The notes under the pieces are model-generated. The model made no database searches. It was given only the letters and a program-made list of their open reading frames with translations, and had not been told where the DNA came from. Positions 1 through 7,942 of a stretch of DNA of 64,000 bases are shown here, in pieces. Where the stretch lies: NCBI RefSeq assembly GCF_014650495.1, contig NZ_BMVB01000021.1, positions 1-64,000 on the forward strand, written 5' to 3'. The translations under genes were made by a program, and so were the position numbers. Source of the stretch: Streptomyces cinnamoneus. Its GTDB lineage: Bacteria; Actinomycetota; Actinomycetes; Streptomycetales; Streptomycetaceae. Each line of letters starts with the position of its first letter. The first letter of the stretch is position 1.

Positions 1-74
1 CCGGAAGCTAAGCCTTTCAGCGCCGATGGTACTGCAGGGGGGACCCTGTGGGAGAGTAGGACGCCGCCGAACAA
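1..74 (+). rRNA. rrf: 5S ribosomal RNA, 3' part only
   Basis: The first ~74 bases match the 3' portion of actinobacterial 5S rRNA, including the GGGGACCCTGTGGGAGAGTA loop/stem region and the closing strand GGACGCCGCCGAACAA. The 5' part, and presumably 16S and 23S, lie outside the window to the left. A strong terminator follows within 10 bases, so this is the end of an rrn operon. Confidence 0.93.
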
Positions 75-83
75 ATTGTGAAA

Positions 84-127
84 GCCGCAGGCCCTGGACT
101 GAGAAGTCCGGGGCCTGCGGCATTTTT
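84..127 (+). terminator. rrn operon terminator
   Basis: The sequence GCCGCAGGCCC...GGGCCTGCGGC forms an 11-bp outer stem, continued inward by GGACT/AGTCC, and is followed by ATTTTT. It is a classic intrinsic terminator just after the 5S gene. Confidence 0.92.
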
Positions 128-206
128 GCGTTGAGGGGTCGCCTTTGCGTTGAGCGTGCCCACCTCCTCGGCATCCCGCAGCAGGTCATCCATTACGGTG
201 TCGCCC

Positions 207-1382
207 ATGAGCGGCGGCCGGGCACAGGTGATGTGGGACGAGGCAGTGGTGGGCTACGACTTCGGCCCCGGGCATCCGATGGATCCCGTGCGGCTCGCGC
301 TCACCATGCGGCTGGTCGAGGCGTACGGCCTGGACCGGGTGGCCCGTACGGTGTCGGCGCCCCCTGCGGGAGAGTCGACGCTGCGGCTGGTGCACCGGCC
401 GGACTACATCGCGGCCGTCCGGGCCGCCTCCGCCGACCCCGGGTCGGCGGACGGTTCGTACGGGCTCGGCACCCCGGACGATCCGGCGTTCGCGGGGATG
501 CACGAGGCGGCCGCGCTGATCGCGGGACAGTCGGTCGGTGCGGCCGAGGCGGTGTGGAGCGGAGCGGCCCTGCACGCGGTGAACTTCGCCGGCGGGCTGC
601 ACCACGCGATGCCGGGCGGGGCGTCCGGGTTCTGCGTGTACAACGACGCGGCCCTCGCCGTCGCGCGGCTGCTCGAACTCGGCGCCGCGCGGGTGGCGTA
701 CGTGGATGTCGACGTGCACCACGGGGACGGCGTCCAGGCGGCGTTCTGGGACGACCCGCGCGTCCTGACGATCTCGTTGCACGAGCACCCGCGCACGCTC
801 TTCCCGCAGACCGGCTGGCCCGAGGAGACGGGCGGCGAGGGCGCGGAGGGCACCGCGGTCAACGTCGCGCTGCCGGCGGGGACGGGGGACGCCGGCTGGC
901 TGCGGGCGTTCCACGCCGTGGTGCCGGACCTCCTTGCCGCCTTCCGGCCGCAGGTGCTGGTGACCCAGCACGGGGCGGACACGCACTTCGAGGACCCGCT
1001 GGCGCACCTGGCCGTCTCCGTCGACGCGCAGCGGCTGGTGGCCCAGGCGTGCCACGCCCTGGCCCACGAGCACGCTGAGGGCCGCTGGCTGGCCCTGGGG
1101 GGCGGGGGGTACGCGGTGACGGACGTCGTGCCGCGTTCGTGGACGCATCTGGTGGGCATCGCCGCGGGGCGGCCGGTGGATCCGGCGGCGGCGGTGCCGG
1201 AGGAGTGGCGTCACGAAGTCTTCCGGCGGACACGGCAGTTGGGGCCGCTGCGGATGACGGACGGCCGCACCCCGGAGTGGCGGGACTTCGCCGCGTCCGG
1301 CTACGACCCGGCCGACCGGCTCGACCAGGCGGTCCTCGCCACCCGCCGGGCGGTGTTCCCCTCCCACGGCCTGCTGCCCTGA
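207..1382 (+). CDS. acuC: Acetoin utilization protein AcuC (histone-deacetylase family)
   Basis: Zinc-dependent deacetylase of the class I/II HDAC fold. The AcuC group removes acetyl groups from lysines, including acetyl-CoA synthetase in Bacillus. The protein opens with VGYDFGPGHPMDP, has the metal-site block YVDVDVHHGDGVQ near residue 175, SLHEHPRTLFP, and the late QHGADTHFEDPLAHL segment. At 391 residues it fits the family. The ATG at 207 is preferred over an in-frame TTG at 150 because homology begins at VMWDEAVVGYD. The substrate here is not shown by the sequence. Confidence 0.9.
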   Translation: MSGGRAQVMWDEAVVGYDFGPGHPMDPVRLALTMRLVEAYGLDRVARTVSAPPAGESTLRLVHRPDYIAAVRAASADPGSADGSYGLGTPDDPAFAGMHEAAALIAGQSVGAAEAVWSGAALHAVNFAGGLHHAMPGGASGFCVYNDAALAVARLLELGAARVAYVDVDVHHGDGVQAAFWDDPRVLTISLHEHPRTLFPQTGWPEETGGEGAEGTAVNVALPAGTGDAGWLRAFHAVVPDLLAAFRPQVLVTQHGADTHFEDPLAHLAVSVDAQRLVAQACHALAHEHAEGRWLALGGGGYAVTDVVPRSWTHLVGIAAGRPVDPAAAVPEEWRHEVFRRTRQLGPLRMTDGRTPEWRDFAASGYDPADRLDQAVLATRRAVFPSHGLLP

Positions 1383-1472
1383 GTGCGGTGCGGCGGCGGG
1401 CCGTTAGCCCGCACGTGGGACGGCGGCCGGGAAAGTGCCGCGGTGGGTCCGGCGGTCGGCGAGCATCAACCC

Positions 1473-2300
1473 GTGTTGACCCCTGTCCCCACCAGGAGCG
1501 CCCTGCGCACCCATCTGCTGACGGCCGGTCTGGCGGGCACCGTGGCCACGCCACGGGAGCGGAGCCTGCGGCGGTACCGGATGTTCGCGGCCCGCGACCC
1601 CCGGGTGCTGATCGGTCTGGAGCCGAAATATGACTGGCGCTTCGGCGACTTGTTGCGGTTGATGGGTGAGAGGTGTGGAGTTTCGGCCGATCCCAAGGAC
1701 ACTTCAGGGCATGATGTGATCGACCCCGATCGCACGCTGGTGGCACTCGATGCCTTCGCGGACCGCCTCGCGACCGTGGCCGCGACCGGTTCGCCGGTGC
1801 TGCTGGGCACCGGTCACCCGCACCGGCTCCTGGGCTTCTACGCCGGGTTGGCGGTGGGTCTCTCGGCGGCGGGATGCACTGTCCTCACCCCGGCGCAGGG
1901 GCAAAGTGTCGACATAACGACCCGGTTCGGCGTACGTACTTACCGTCTTGACTACCTTCGAGGAGTCGCGATGGTGCGCGAACCCGGCGCACGCGCCGCC
2001 GGGAGTGAGCCGGGCGCGCATACGCATTCACCCCTCCCGGTTCGGCATGTGCTGGCGGCCGCGGCGGACGGCGGCGGGCCCTTGCCGGCCATGGTCATCG
2101 GGGACCACGGATGGGTCTGCGGGGCAGGTCAGCTGGGCTTTGAGGCCATCGGGCTGGCCGACTCGGACGACCCTGCGCTGTTCGTCGGAGAGGCCGAGGG
2201 GCGGGTGTCCGTGGCCGTTCCGCTTGATGACACTGTGCGGTCTGATTACTACCGACCGCTTACTCGCTATGTACTCAATCGAGCGTGTCTGTCACAGTAG
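1473..2300 (+). CDS. Conserved actinobacterial protein, putative phosphatase
   Basis: About 275 residues, on the same strand as acuC and 90 bases downstream. Relatives next to bdtA in Streptomyces are, as I recall, labelled phosphatase, but I see no motif that proves a reaction. Visible features are a basic N-terminus, a Gly-rich GTGHPHRLLGFYAGLAVGLSAAGC stretch that could be a nucleotide or phosphate loop, and a conserved-looking VIGDHGWVCGAGQLGFEAIGLADSDDPALFVGEAEG segment. The start is uncertain: GTG 1473 gives a product starting LTPVPTRSALR, while the frame stays open to 1383. Confidence 0.6.
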   Translation: MLTPVPTRSALRTHLLTAGLAGTVATPRERSLRRYRMFAARDPRVLIGLEPKYDWRFGDLLRLMGERCGVSADPKDTSGHDVIDPDRTLVALDAFADRLATVAATGSPVLLGTGHPHRLLGFYAGLAVGLSAAGCTVLTPAQGQSVDITTRFGVRTYRLDYLRGVAMVREPGARAAGSEPGAHTHSPLPVRHVLAAAADGGGPLPAMVIGDHGWVCGAGQLGFEAIGLADSDDPALFVGEAEGRVSVAVPLDDTVRSDYYRPLTRYVLNRACLSQ

Positions 2301-2428
2301 GCGGCCGATGGCTGCTCCTCTTCCCCACTCGTATCACCCGCCCCTAACCTGGGGAGTGAGCGCGCAGCGACGAGGAGTCACCGGAGGGGAAGCCGGTGCG
2401 CGTCATGTGCGGAAGGTTCAGGTGTGTC

Positions 2429-2638
2429 ATGGCTGCTGGCGAAAGGCCTCTCAACGAGGTCGTGTTCCTGACCGTGGCGGAAGTCGCCTCGGTGATGCGA
2501 GTCTCCAAGATGACCGTGTACCGGCTGGTGCACAGTGGTCATCTGCCGGCGATCCGGGTGGGCAGGTCGTTCCGGGTCCCAGAACAAGCGGTGCACGAGT
2601 ACCTCCGAGAGTCCTACGTGGGGGTGGAAACCGCCTGA
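2429..2638 (+). CDS. bdtA: BldC/excisionase-type small DNA-binding protein (BdtA-like)
   Basis: A 69-residue MerR-like winged-helix protein of the excisionase/BldC family. The core FLTVAEVASVMRVSKMTVYRLVHSG gives the helix-turn-helix, and RVGRSFRVPEQAVHEYL the wing and closing helix. It closely resembles the Streptomyces coelicolor protein I recall as BdtA, a target of the developmental repressor BldD. The ATG at 2429 is preferred over GTG 2396 because homology starts at MAAGERPLNEV. It lies just upstream of the bS22 gene, as in other Streptomyces. The symbol rests on recall, not a search. Confidence 0.85.
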   Translation: MAAGERPLNEVVFLTVAEVASVMRVSKMTVYRLVHSGHLPAIRVGRSFRVPEQAVHEYLRESYVGVETA

Positions 2639-2748
2639 GAGGCACCTCGGATTACGCTGATCGCCCGGCGCCGGGTAGGCTGGCCCGATGTAGGTCGTGT
2701 GGGCTCGGACGCCCCGCACCGAGTGAATCGATGTAAGCGAGGGTAGTC

Positions 2749-2847
2749 GTGGGCTCTGTTATCAAGAAGCGGCGTAAGCGGATGGCCAAGAAGAAGCACC
2801 GCAAGCTGCTCAAGCGCACGCGCGTTCAGCGTCGCAACAAGAAGTAG
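2749..2847 (+). CDS. Small ribosomal protein bS22 (AURKAIP1/COX24-domain)
   Basis: GTG-started 32-residue protein, MGSVIKKRRKRMAKKKHRKL followed by LKRTRVQRRNKK, too short for many gene finders. It is nearly all Lys and Arg and matches the actinobacterial protein seen as bS22 in mycobacterial ribosome structures near the decoding centre. The preceding GAGGGTAGTC is a reasonable ribosome site. A strong terminator follows 20 bases later. Identity is very likely; function is taken from mycobacteria. Confidence 0.88.
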   Translation: MGSVIKKRRKRMAKKKHRKLLKRTRVQRRNKK

Positions 2848-2867
2848 GCAACGCCGCTGTGAACGTC

Positions 2868-2906
2868 CCGCAGCCCTCCCGCCGGTCCACGGCGGGAGGG
2901 CTGCGG
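2868..2906 (+). terminator. Intrinsic terminator after bS22
   Basis: A 17-bp perfect stem, CCGCAGCCCTCCCGCCG paired with its complement across a 5-base loop. There is no U-run, as is common in Streptomyces. Confidence 0.85.
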
Positions 2907-3064
2907 TGCGTTGCGGTGAGTGAAACTTTCGCTACGGCTTGAAATGACGCCCGCCCCGTCCGGCGGTCATCACAGTGCAACAACGACCCGCTACGGTGGC
3001 CGCCACAGGGCACCGCCCGGGCGGGCGTACCGCTCGCCGGGCGAGGGGAAGGAAGGCGCTGATC

Positions 3065-4111
3065 TTGGGCAAGGTCGTGCTCGTCACCGGAGTCGCACGG
3101 CAGCTGGGGGGACGCTTCGTCCGTCGCATCCAGCGCGAGCCCGACGTCGACCGCGTCATCGGGGTGGACGCAGTGCCACCCGAGCACCATCTCGGCGGGG
3201 CCGATTTCATACGGGCGGACATCCGCCAGCCCACGATCGGCCGGGTCCTCGCGGAGCAGGGCGTCGACACGGTCGTCCACATGGACGTCAACGGCACCCC
3301 CCTGGGCAAGCGCGGCAGCCGGGCGGTGGTGAAGGAGACCAACGTCATCGGCACCATGCAGCTGCTCGGTGCCTGCCAGAAGACGCCGGCGGTCAAGCGG
3401 CTGGTGGTGAAGTCCAGCACCAGCGTCTACGGCTCGGCGCCCCGCGACCCCGCGGTCTTCACCGAGACCACGCCGCCCAAGTCGCTGCCCAGCGGCGGCT
3501 TCGCCAAGGACGCCGTCGAGGTCGAGGGGTACGTCCGCGGCTTCGCCCGCCGGCGGCCCGACGTCGCCGTGTGCGTGCTGCGCTTCGCGAACGTCCTGGG
3601 GCCCTGCGCCGACTCACCGCTCGCCGAGTACTTCTCGCTGCCCGTGCTGCCCAGCGTCCTCGGCTTCGACCCCCGGCTGCAGTTCGTGCACGAGGACGAC
3701 GCCATCGAGGTGCTGCGGATCGCCACCGGGGAGCCCCGCCGCGGGACGCTCAACAGCGGCACGTTCAACATCGCGGGTGACGGCGTCCTGCTGCTCTCCC
3801 AGGCCGCCAGGCGCCTCGGACGCCCCACGCTCCCCTTCTTCCTGCCCACCGTCACCTGGGTCGGCTCCGCGCTGCGGTCGGTCGGGGCCCTGGACTTCTC
3901 GCCCGAGCAGATCCGGCTGCTCACCCACGGCCGCGTCGTCCAGACCACGCAGATGCGCGAGACGCTGGGCTTCCACCCCCGCTACACCACCGCGGAGGCG
4001 TTCGCGGACTTCGCCCGCAGCCGCGCGGCGGGGCTGCTGCCGCCCGAGACCCTCGCCCGTACCGTCGACCGGATCGCCGCGCTGATGCCTGCCGGCCGCG
4101 GCCAGAACTGA
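3065..4111 (+). CDS. NAD-dependent epimerase/dehydratase (extended SDR)
   Basis: Extended short-chain dehydrogenase fold of 348 residues. It begins with the nucleotide-binding strand KVVLVTGVARQLGGRF (a variant of TGxxGxxG), then HMDVNGTPLGKRG and VVKSSTSVYGSAP. The usual YxxxK block is not obvious; GGFAKDAVEVEGYVRGFARR sits where it should be. The C-terminal half (QFVHEDDAIEVLRIA, TFNIAGDGVLLLSQ) matches the epimerase family. TTG 3065 is chosen because GGAAGGAAGG lies 8 bases upstream; a GTG at 2975 is in frame. The acyltransferase gene follows after 14 bases, so the two are probably co-transcribed. The substrate is unknown. Confidence 0.82.
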   Translation: MGKVVLVTGVARQLGGRFVRRIQREPDVDRVIGVDAVPPEHHLGGADFIRADIRQPTIGRVLAEQGVDTVVHMDVNGTPLGKRGSRAVVKETNVIGTMQLLGACQKTPAVKRLVVKSSTSVYGSAPRDPAVFTETTPPKSLPSGGFAKDAVEVEGYVRGFARRRPDVAVCVLRFANVLGPCADSPLAEYFSLPVLPSVLGFDPRLQFVHEDDAIEVLRIATGEPRRGTLNSGTFNIAGDGVLLLSQAARRLGRPTLPFFLPTVTWVGSALRSVGALDFSPEQIRLLTHGRVVQTTQMRETLGFHPRYTTAEAFADFARSRAAGLLPPETLARTVDRIAALMPAGRGQN

Positions 4112-4125
4112 GGAGCGCACGCACC

Positions 4126-5169
4126 ATGGCCGATGCGAAGGTCATTCCGTTCGGCGAGGAACCGCGGTCCAAGCGGCGGGCGAAGCGCACGGGCCCGGCC
4201 CGTACGACGCGGGCGAAGGCGCCGCTGGCGCCCGTGCCGGCCCAGCGCGAGGAGGAGCCACAGACCGCGGCCGCCGCGGCCGGACAGGCCGAACGGGCGG
4301 CCGCCACGGGCGACGGGGCCGGACAGGGCGGGGGCTGGGAGCGGAAGGTCGCCCACGGGCTGAACTTCCTGCGACGGCGGATCACCGGCGACTACGAGGT
4401 CGACGACTTCGGGTACGACCAGGAGCTCACCGACCAGGTGATGATGTCGCTGCTGCGGCCCTTCAAGGAGAAGTACTTCCGGGTCGAGGTGAAGGGCATC
4501 GAGAACATCCCGGAGAAGGGCGCGGCGCTGATCGTCGCCAACCACTCCGGCACCCTGCCCGTCGACGGACTGATGCTCCAGGCCGCCGTGCACGACCACC
4601 ACCCGGCCGGGCGGAACGTGCGGATGCTCGCCGCGGACCTCGTCTTCATGCTGCCGGTCGTCAACGAGCTCTCCCGCAAGCTCGGGCACACCCTGGCCTG
4701 CGCCGAGGACGCCCAGCGGCTGCTGGAGCGCGGCGAGGTGGTGGGCGTGATGCCGGAGGGCTTCAAGGGGATCGGGAAGCCGTTCTCCGAGCGGTACAAG
4801 CTGCAGCGCTTCGGGCGGGGCGGCTTCGTGCAGACGGCACTGAGTGCCGGGGCGCCCATCGTGCCGTGCTCGATCGTCGGGGCGGAGGAGATCTACCCGA
4901 TGCTCGGCAATTCCCGGACGATGGCGCGGCTGCTGGGCATCCCGTACTTCCCGCTGACGCCTGCCTTCCCCTGGCTCGGGCCGCTGGGGCTGGTGCCGCT
5001 GCCGACGAAGTGGACGATCCAGTTCGGGGAGCCGATCCCCACGGACGGCTATCCGCCGGAGGCGGCGGACGACCCCATGCTGATGTTCAACCTCACCGAC
5101 CAGGTGCGGGAAACGATTCAGCACACGCTGTACAAGCTCTTGGTGCAGCGGCGCTCGGTGTTCTTCTGA
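4126..5169 (+). CDS. PlsC-like lysophospholipid/glycerol acyltransferase
   Basis: A 347-residue acyltransferase of the LPLAT superfamily (MGAT-like subgroup) that would transfer acyl chains to a lipid acceptor at the membrane. After a charged, Ala-rich N-terminal ~85 residues come the catalytic block IVANHSGTLPVDG (His and Asp, spaced wider than the classical HX4D), the acceptor block GVMPEGFKGIGKPF, and PIVPCSIVGAEEIYPM. No membrane anchor is evident. It is the second gene of a pair with the upstream SDR and ends at a large bidirectional terminator. Confidence 0.85.
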   Translation: MADAKVIPFGEEPRSKRRAKRTGPARTTRAKAPLAPVPAQREEEPQTAAAAAGQAERAAATGDGAGQGGGWERKVAHGLNFLRRRITGDYEVDDFGYDQELTDQVMMSLLRPFKEKYFRVEVKGIENIPEKGAALIVANHSGTLPVDGLMLQAAVHDHHPAGRNVRMLAADLVFMLPVVNELSRKLGHTLACAEDAQRLLERGEVVGVMPEGFKGIGKPFSERYKLQRFGRGGFVQTALSAGAPIVPCSIVGAEEIYPMLGNSRTMARLLGIPYFPLTPAFPWLGPLGLVPLPTKWTIQFGEPIPTDGYPPEAADDPMLMFNLTDQVRETIQHTLYKLLVQRRSVFF

Positions 5170-5198
5170 CGTTCTGCCGGCGCCGTTCCGGCCCGGTA

Positions 5199-5244
5199 CG
5201 CCATGGTGGCCGGTGCTCCGGAAGGAGTACCGGCCACCATGGCG
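5199..5244. terminator. Bidirectional terminator between convergent genes
   Basis: A 21-bp inverted repeat with one mismatch, beginning CGCCATGGTGGCCGGT, across a 4-base loop. It lies between the acyltransferase gene (+) and rsbN (-). Confidence 0.88.
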
Positions 5245-5266
5245 CGACCTCGCCTGCTGTCGTCGC

Positions 5267-6451
5267 CTACTTGTCGTCGTCCCCACGGATACCGAGGCCC
5301 GGGAGGATGTCCGGGAGCAGCGGCGGGATGGTGATGTCCGGCTGCTTGGACGGCTTGCCGTCCTTGCCGTGCGACGGACGCTCGGAGCCGGCGCTGTCGC
5401 TCGGCGCGGGCTGCAGCAGGCCCGTGCCGCCCAGGAGACCCTGGCGCTCCTCGGCGGATCCCGGGGAGGACTGCGGGGGCTTGCTGCCGGCGCGCTTGCC
5501 GTCGGACGCGGCCGGGGCCTTCGACGACGGGGCCGAGTGGCCGCCGCTCTCCCGCGCACCGTGCGAGGAGCCGCTCTCCCGGCTGCCGGGGCCCTTCTTG
5601 CCGTGCTTGTCGTCGGGGAGCAGGGAGCGCAGCGGCTCGACCTCATCGTCTATGGCGGCGAAGACCGAGCTGACGTCGTCGGCGACGTCGGTCAGCTGGT
5701 CGGGCAGGCGGTCGCGCAGCCTGCTCCAGCCCTCGCCCTGGGAGGAGGCGAACGTCGACAGGCGCTCGATCGCGCCCAGCGAGCCGTCGCGCTGGTAGAC
5801 CCCGTGCAGCAGGCGGTGGCCCTCGGCGGCGTCGTGCCGGGCGCCGGAGAGGGTCCGGCGGATCTCCGCCAGGGACTCCTGGTCGAGCTCGCCGGAGCGG
5901 CCGCGCTCCATCAGCCGACGGGCCTCCTGCAGCCGCGTCGTGGCCTGATCGAGGAAGAGCCCGCCCCGGGTGGAGTCGCCGTCGGCCATGCCGAGCCTGA
6001 GGTCCTCCATGCCGCGCTTGAGGCCGTAGAGGGTGTCGCCGGGCAGGGCGTTGGAACTGGCCGCCGCGACGCCGCCGAACGCACCGGCCGCGACCCCCAC
6101 CGTGAGACCGCCGGCCGCCAGTCCCTTGGACCAGCGGGAGCGCGGCCGGAGCCGACTCAGCGGACTCGCCCGGTGGGCGCCCCGTACGGAGCGTTGCTCC
6201 GGGACGCCGGCGCCGCCGAACTGGGCCTCCATGGCGGCGATCAGCTGCGCCCGCTGCACCGTTTTGACCTCGGGGTCCAGCGTGGGGGACGGCAGCTCAC
6301 CGAGCCCGCTCGCGAGGGCCAACAGCTTTGCCTGCTCGGCGTCTTCCGCCGCTGGGCCGGACTGTGCTGCCGCAGCACCCTGGACGTCCTGGTCCTCCAG
6401 GGCCTGGGCGAAGGCGTTCGCCCGCCGGTGCGCCGATACGTTCGCGATCAC
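5267..6451 (-). CDS. rsbN: Anti-sigma-BldN factor RsbN (DUF5667 domain)
   Basis: Membrane-anchored anti-sigma factor for BldN, placed directly downstream of bldN as in other Streptomyces. The N-terminal ~100 residues (IANVSAHRRANAFAQALED and following) form the predicted cytoplasmic sigma-binding part. A basic stretch RLRPRSRWSK precedes one transmembrane segment (GLAAGGLTVGVAAGAFGG). The outer DUF5667 region carries the YGLKRGMEDLRL block. A long Ser/Pro/Lys-rich tail follows. GTG 6451 is chosen because GAGGAGG lies at good spacing; the GTG 9 bases earlier would abut it. In S. coelicolor rsbN is itself a BldN target. Confidence 0.88.
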   Translation of the reverse strand: MIANVSAHRRANAFAQALEDQDVQGAAAAQSGPAAEDAEQAKLLALASGLGELPSPTLDPEVKTVQRAQLIAAMEAQFGGAGVPEQRSVRGAHRASPLSRLRPRSRWSKGLAAGGLTVGVAAGAFGGVAAASSNALPGDTLYGLKRGMEDLRLGMADGDSTRGGLFLDQATTRLQEARRLMERGRSGELDQESLAEIRRTLSGARHDAAEGHRLLHGVYQRDGSLGAIERLSTFASSQGEGWSRLRDRLPDQLTDVADDVSSVFAAIDDEVEPLRSLLPDDKHGKKGPGSRESGSSHGARESGGHSAPSSKAPAASDGKRAGSKPPQSSPGSAEERQGLLGGTGLLQPAPSDSAGSERPSHGKDGKPSKQPDITIPPLLPDILPGLGIRGDDDK

Positions 6452-6523
6452 AGGCGGCACCTCCTCTCGTCATGACGGTCGACTCCCCTCGGCACCTGAA
6501 GGGTTGCATGCCTTGAGAACATC

Positions 6524-6537
6524 CACTCGATCGAGTG
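6524..6537. promoter_or_regulatory. 14-bp perfect palindrome upstream of rsbN
   Basis: CACTCGATCGAGTG lies 73-86 bases upstream of the rsbN start, between bldN and rsbN. It is a candidate operator. With its flank it resembles the 16-bp palindrome I recall for the response regulator BldM (TCACcCg-nn-cGgGTGA). Which protein binds it is not known from the sequence. Confidence 0.5.
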
Positions 6538-6666
6538 AGTGCATACCGGCATGACGTGGCATGGGGAAGTCTGCACCCCGGACAACGAGCGGCGCGGCAG
6601 TCGGGTTACGCGGCCGGGGCGAGGTGGCCGCGGGGGAGTGACGTCGGGCATCGGGTCGGCGCAGGG

Positions 6667-7467
6667 TCAGCGTGCGTCGTCCGGGAGGAGACGTGCGAGG
6701 GTGCGCACGGCCCGGTACTGCAGGGTCTTGATGGCGCCCTCGTTCTTCCCCATGACGCGGGCGGTCTCGGCGACCGAGAGGCCCTGCAGGAAGCGCAGGG
6801 TGACGCACTCCTGCTGCTGGGGGTTGAGCTTGCGCACCGCCTCCAACAGGGCGGCGTTGGAAAGGGATTCGAGGACGGAGTCCTCGGGGCTGCGCTCGAC
6901 CTCGTTGGCGTCGAGCATCTCCCCCGTGGTCACTTCGAGCCGGAACCGCGAGGACTTGAAGTGGTCGGCGACGAGGTTGCGGGCGATGGTCACCAGCCAG
7001 GCGCCGAAGTCGCGGCCCTGCCAGGTGAAGGTGCCGATCCGGCGCAGGGCGCGCAGGAACGTCTCGCTCGTGAGGTCCTCCGCCGTCGCCCGGCCGCCCA
7101 CGCGGTAGTAGATGTAGCGGTAGACGGTGTCGGCGTACTGGTCGTAGAGGCGGCCGAACGCCTCGGCCTCGCCCGCCTGGGCGCGCTCGACCAGGTCGAG
7201 CATCCGCGCGCTGTCGCTGTCTGCGCTGGGGCGGCGGGTGGTGGTGGACGTACCGGTGCCGGAAGCTCGGCGGGCGCGTCTGCCGACGGCCGCGCTGCTC
7301 TCGGCGAGGGCGTAGCAGGGGCCGGCAGGACCCCCCGCTACGGCAGGGGCGAGCGTGGCGAAGGCAGGGACGGCGTACGCGGTGGGGACGAAGCCGCGCA
7401 GGCGGTCGACGACCGCTGCGCGCAGCGTAGCCAGGCCCGAGGCGTCAACCCCGACGTGTGGGTACAC
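6667..7467 (-). CDS. bldN: ECF sigma factor BldN (pro-sigma)
   Basis: Developmental RNA polymerase sigma factor that in Streptomyces switches on chaplin and rodlin genes and bldM for aerial growth. An N-terminal pro-region of ~85 residues (YPHVGVDASGLATLRA onward) precedes sigma region 2 (AFGRLYDQYADTVYRYIYYR, TAEDLTSETFLRALRRIGTF) and region 4 (LNPQQQECVTLRFLQGLSVAETARVMG). In S. coelicolor the pro-region is cleaved. GTG 7467 is preferred: GGGAG sits 4 bases before it and the known protein begins YPHVGVDASG. A 5' extension to 7524 is possible. rsbN follows 215 bases downstream. Confidence 0.93.
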   Translation of the reverse strand: MYPHVGVDASGLATLRAAVVDRLRGFVPTAYAVPAFATLAPAVAGGPAGPCYALAESSAAVGRRARRASGTGTSTTTRRPSADSDSARMLDLVERAQAGEAEAFGRLYDQYADTVYRYIYYRVGGRATAEDLTSETFLRALRRIGTFTWQGRDFGAWLVTIARNLVADHFKSSRFRLEVTTGEMLDANEVERSPEDSVLESLSNAALLEAVRKLNPQQQECVTLRFLQGLSVAETARVMGKNEGAIKTLQYRAVRTLARLLPDDAR

Positions 7468-7942
7468 GGGACTCCCAGAGGCAGAGCTTCCATCACGTGC
7501 AGTGCCGGACCGTTCACTCGTCATAGGGACAAGCAGGTACCGGCTTGCGTTTGAGGAGAATAACCCTTCGTACAGGCAGCGCTACACCGAGTTGCTCAAA
7601 TCATCGTTTCCGTTCGATCTGCCGCCGGTTCGTGACCGATCAAATATCGAACTGCGAAAGGAAGTTGACTGAATTTGCCGATGGTGTGGCCGATTGGGCA
7701 GCGTGTTGTGGCAATCCGGACACCGCAGGACTGTCGGGGGCCATGTGGGGGTATGACAACAGGATTGCCTGTGCGGTCGGACCGGTTACGGGCCGTGGCG
7801 AGGAGGCGCGCCGGAGCTGTCGCCCGTTCCAGTGACGGGGCAGGGTGACGCCGGGGTGCGCCTCGGCGGCCCGGCGGCGGTCCCTCTGCGGGGGTTCCGG
7901 CGCCCCGGGGAGTGGTCCTCTTGCGGTGGTTCCGGGGCCGCT
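7468..7942 (-). promoter_or_regulatory. Long bldN upstream region without a gene
   Basis: 475 bases lie between the HAD gene stop and the bldN start, with visibly lower GC than the neighbours around 7540-7760. I see no convincing reading frame. bldN is BldD-repressed in S. coelicolor. A weak partial match to the BldD box core (ACnCnGnGT) lies at 7584-7592 in CTACACCGAGTTGC, but the outer T and A and the central A/T are wrong. Treat the block as the bldN control region with unplaced promoters. Confidence 0.5.

Noticed and set aside
7581..7595. BldD box upstream of bldN
   Set aside because: Only the ACnCnGnGT core matches; the flanking T and A and the central A/T are wrong. Too weak to call.
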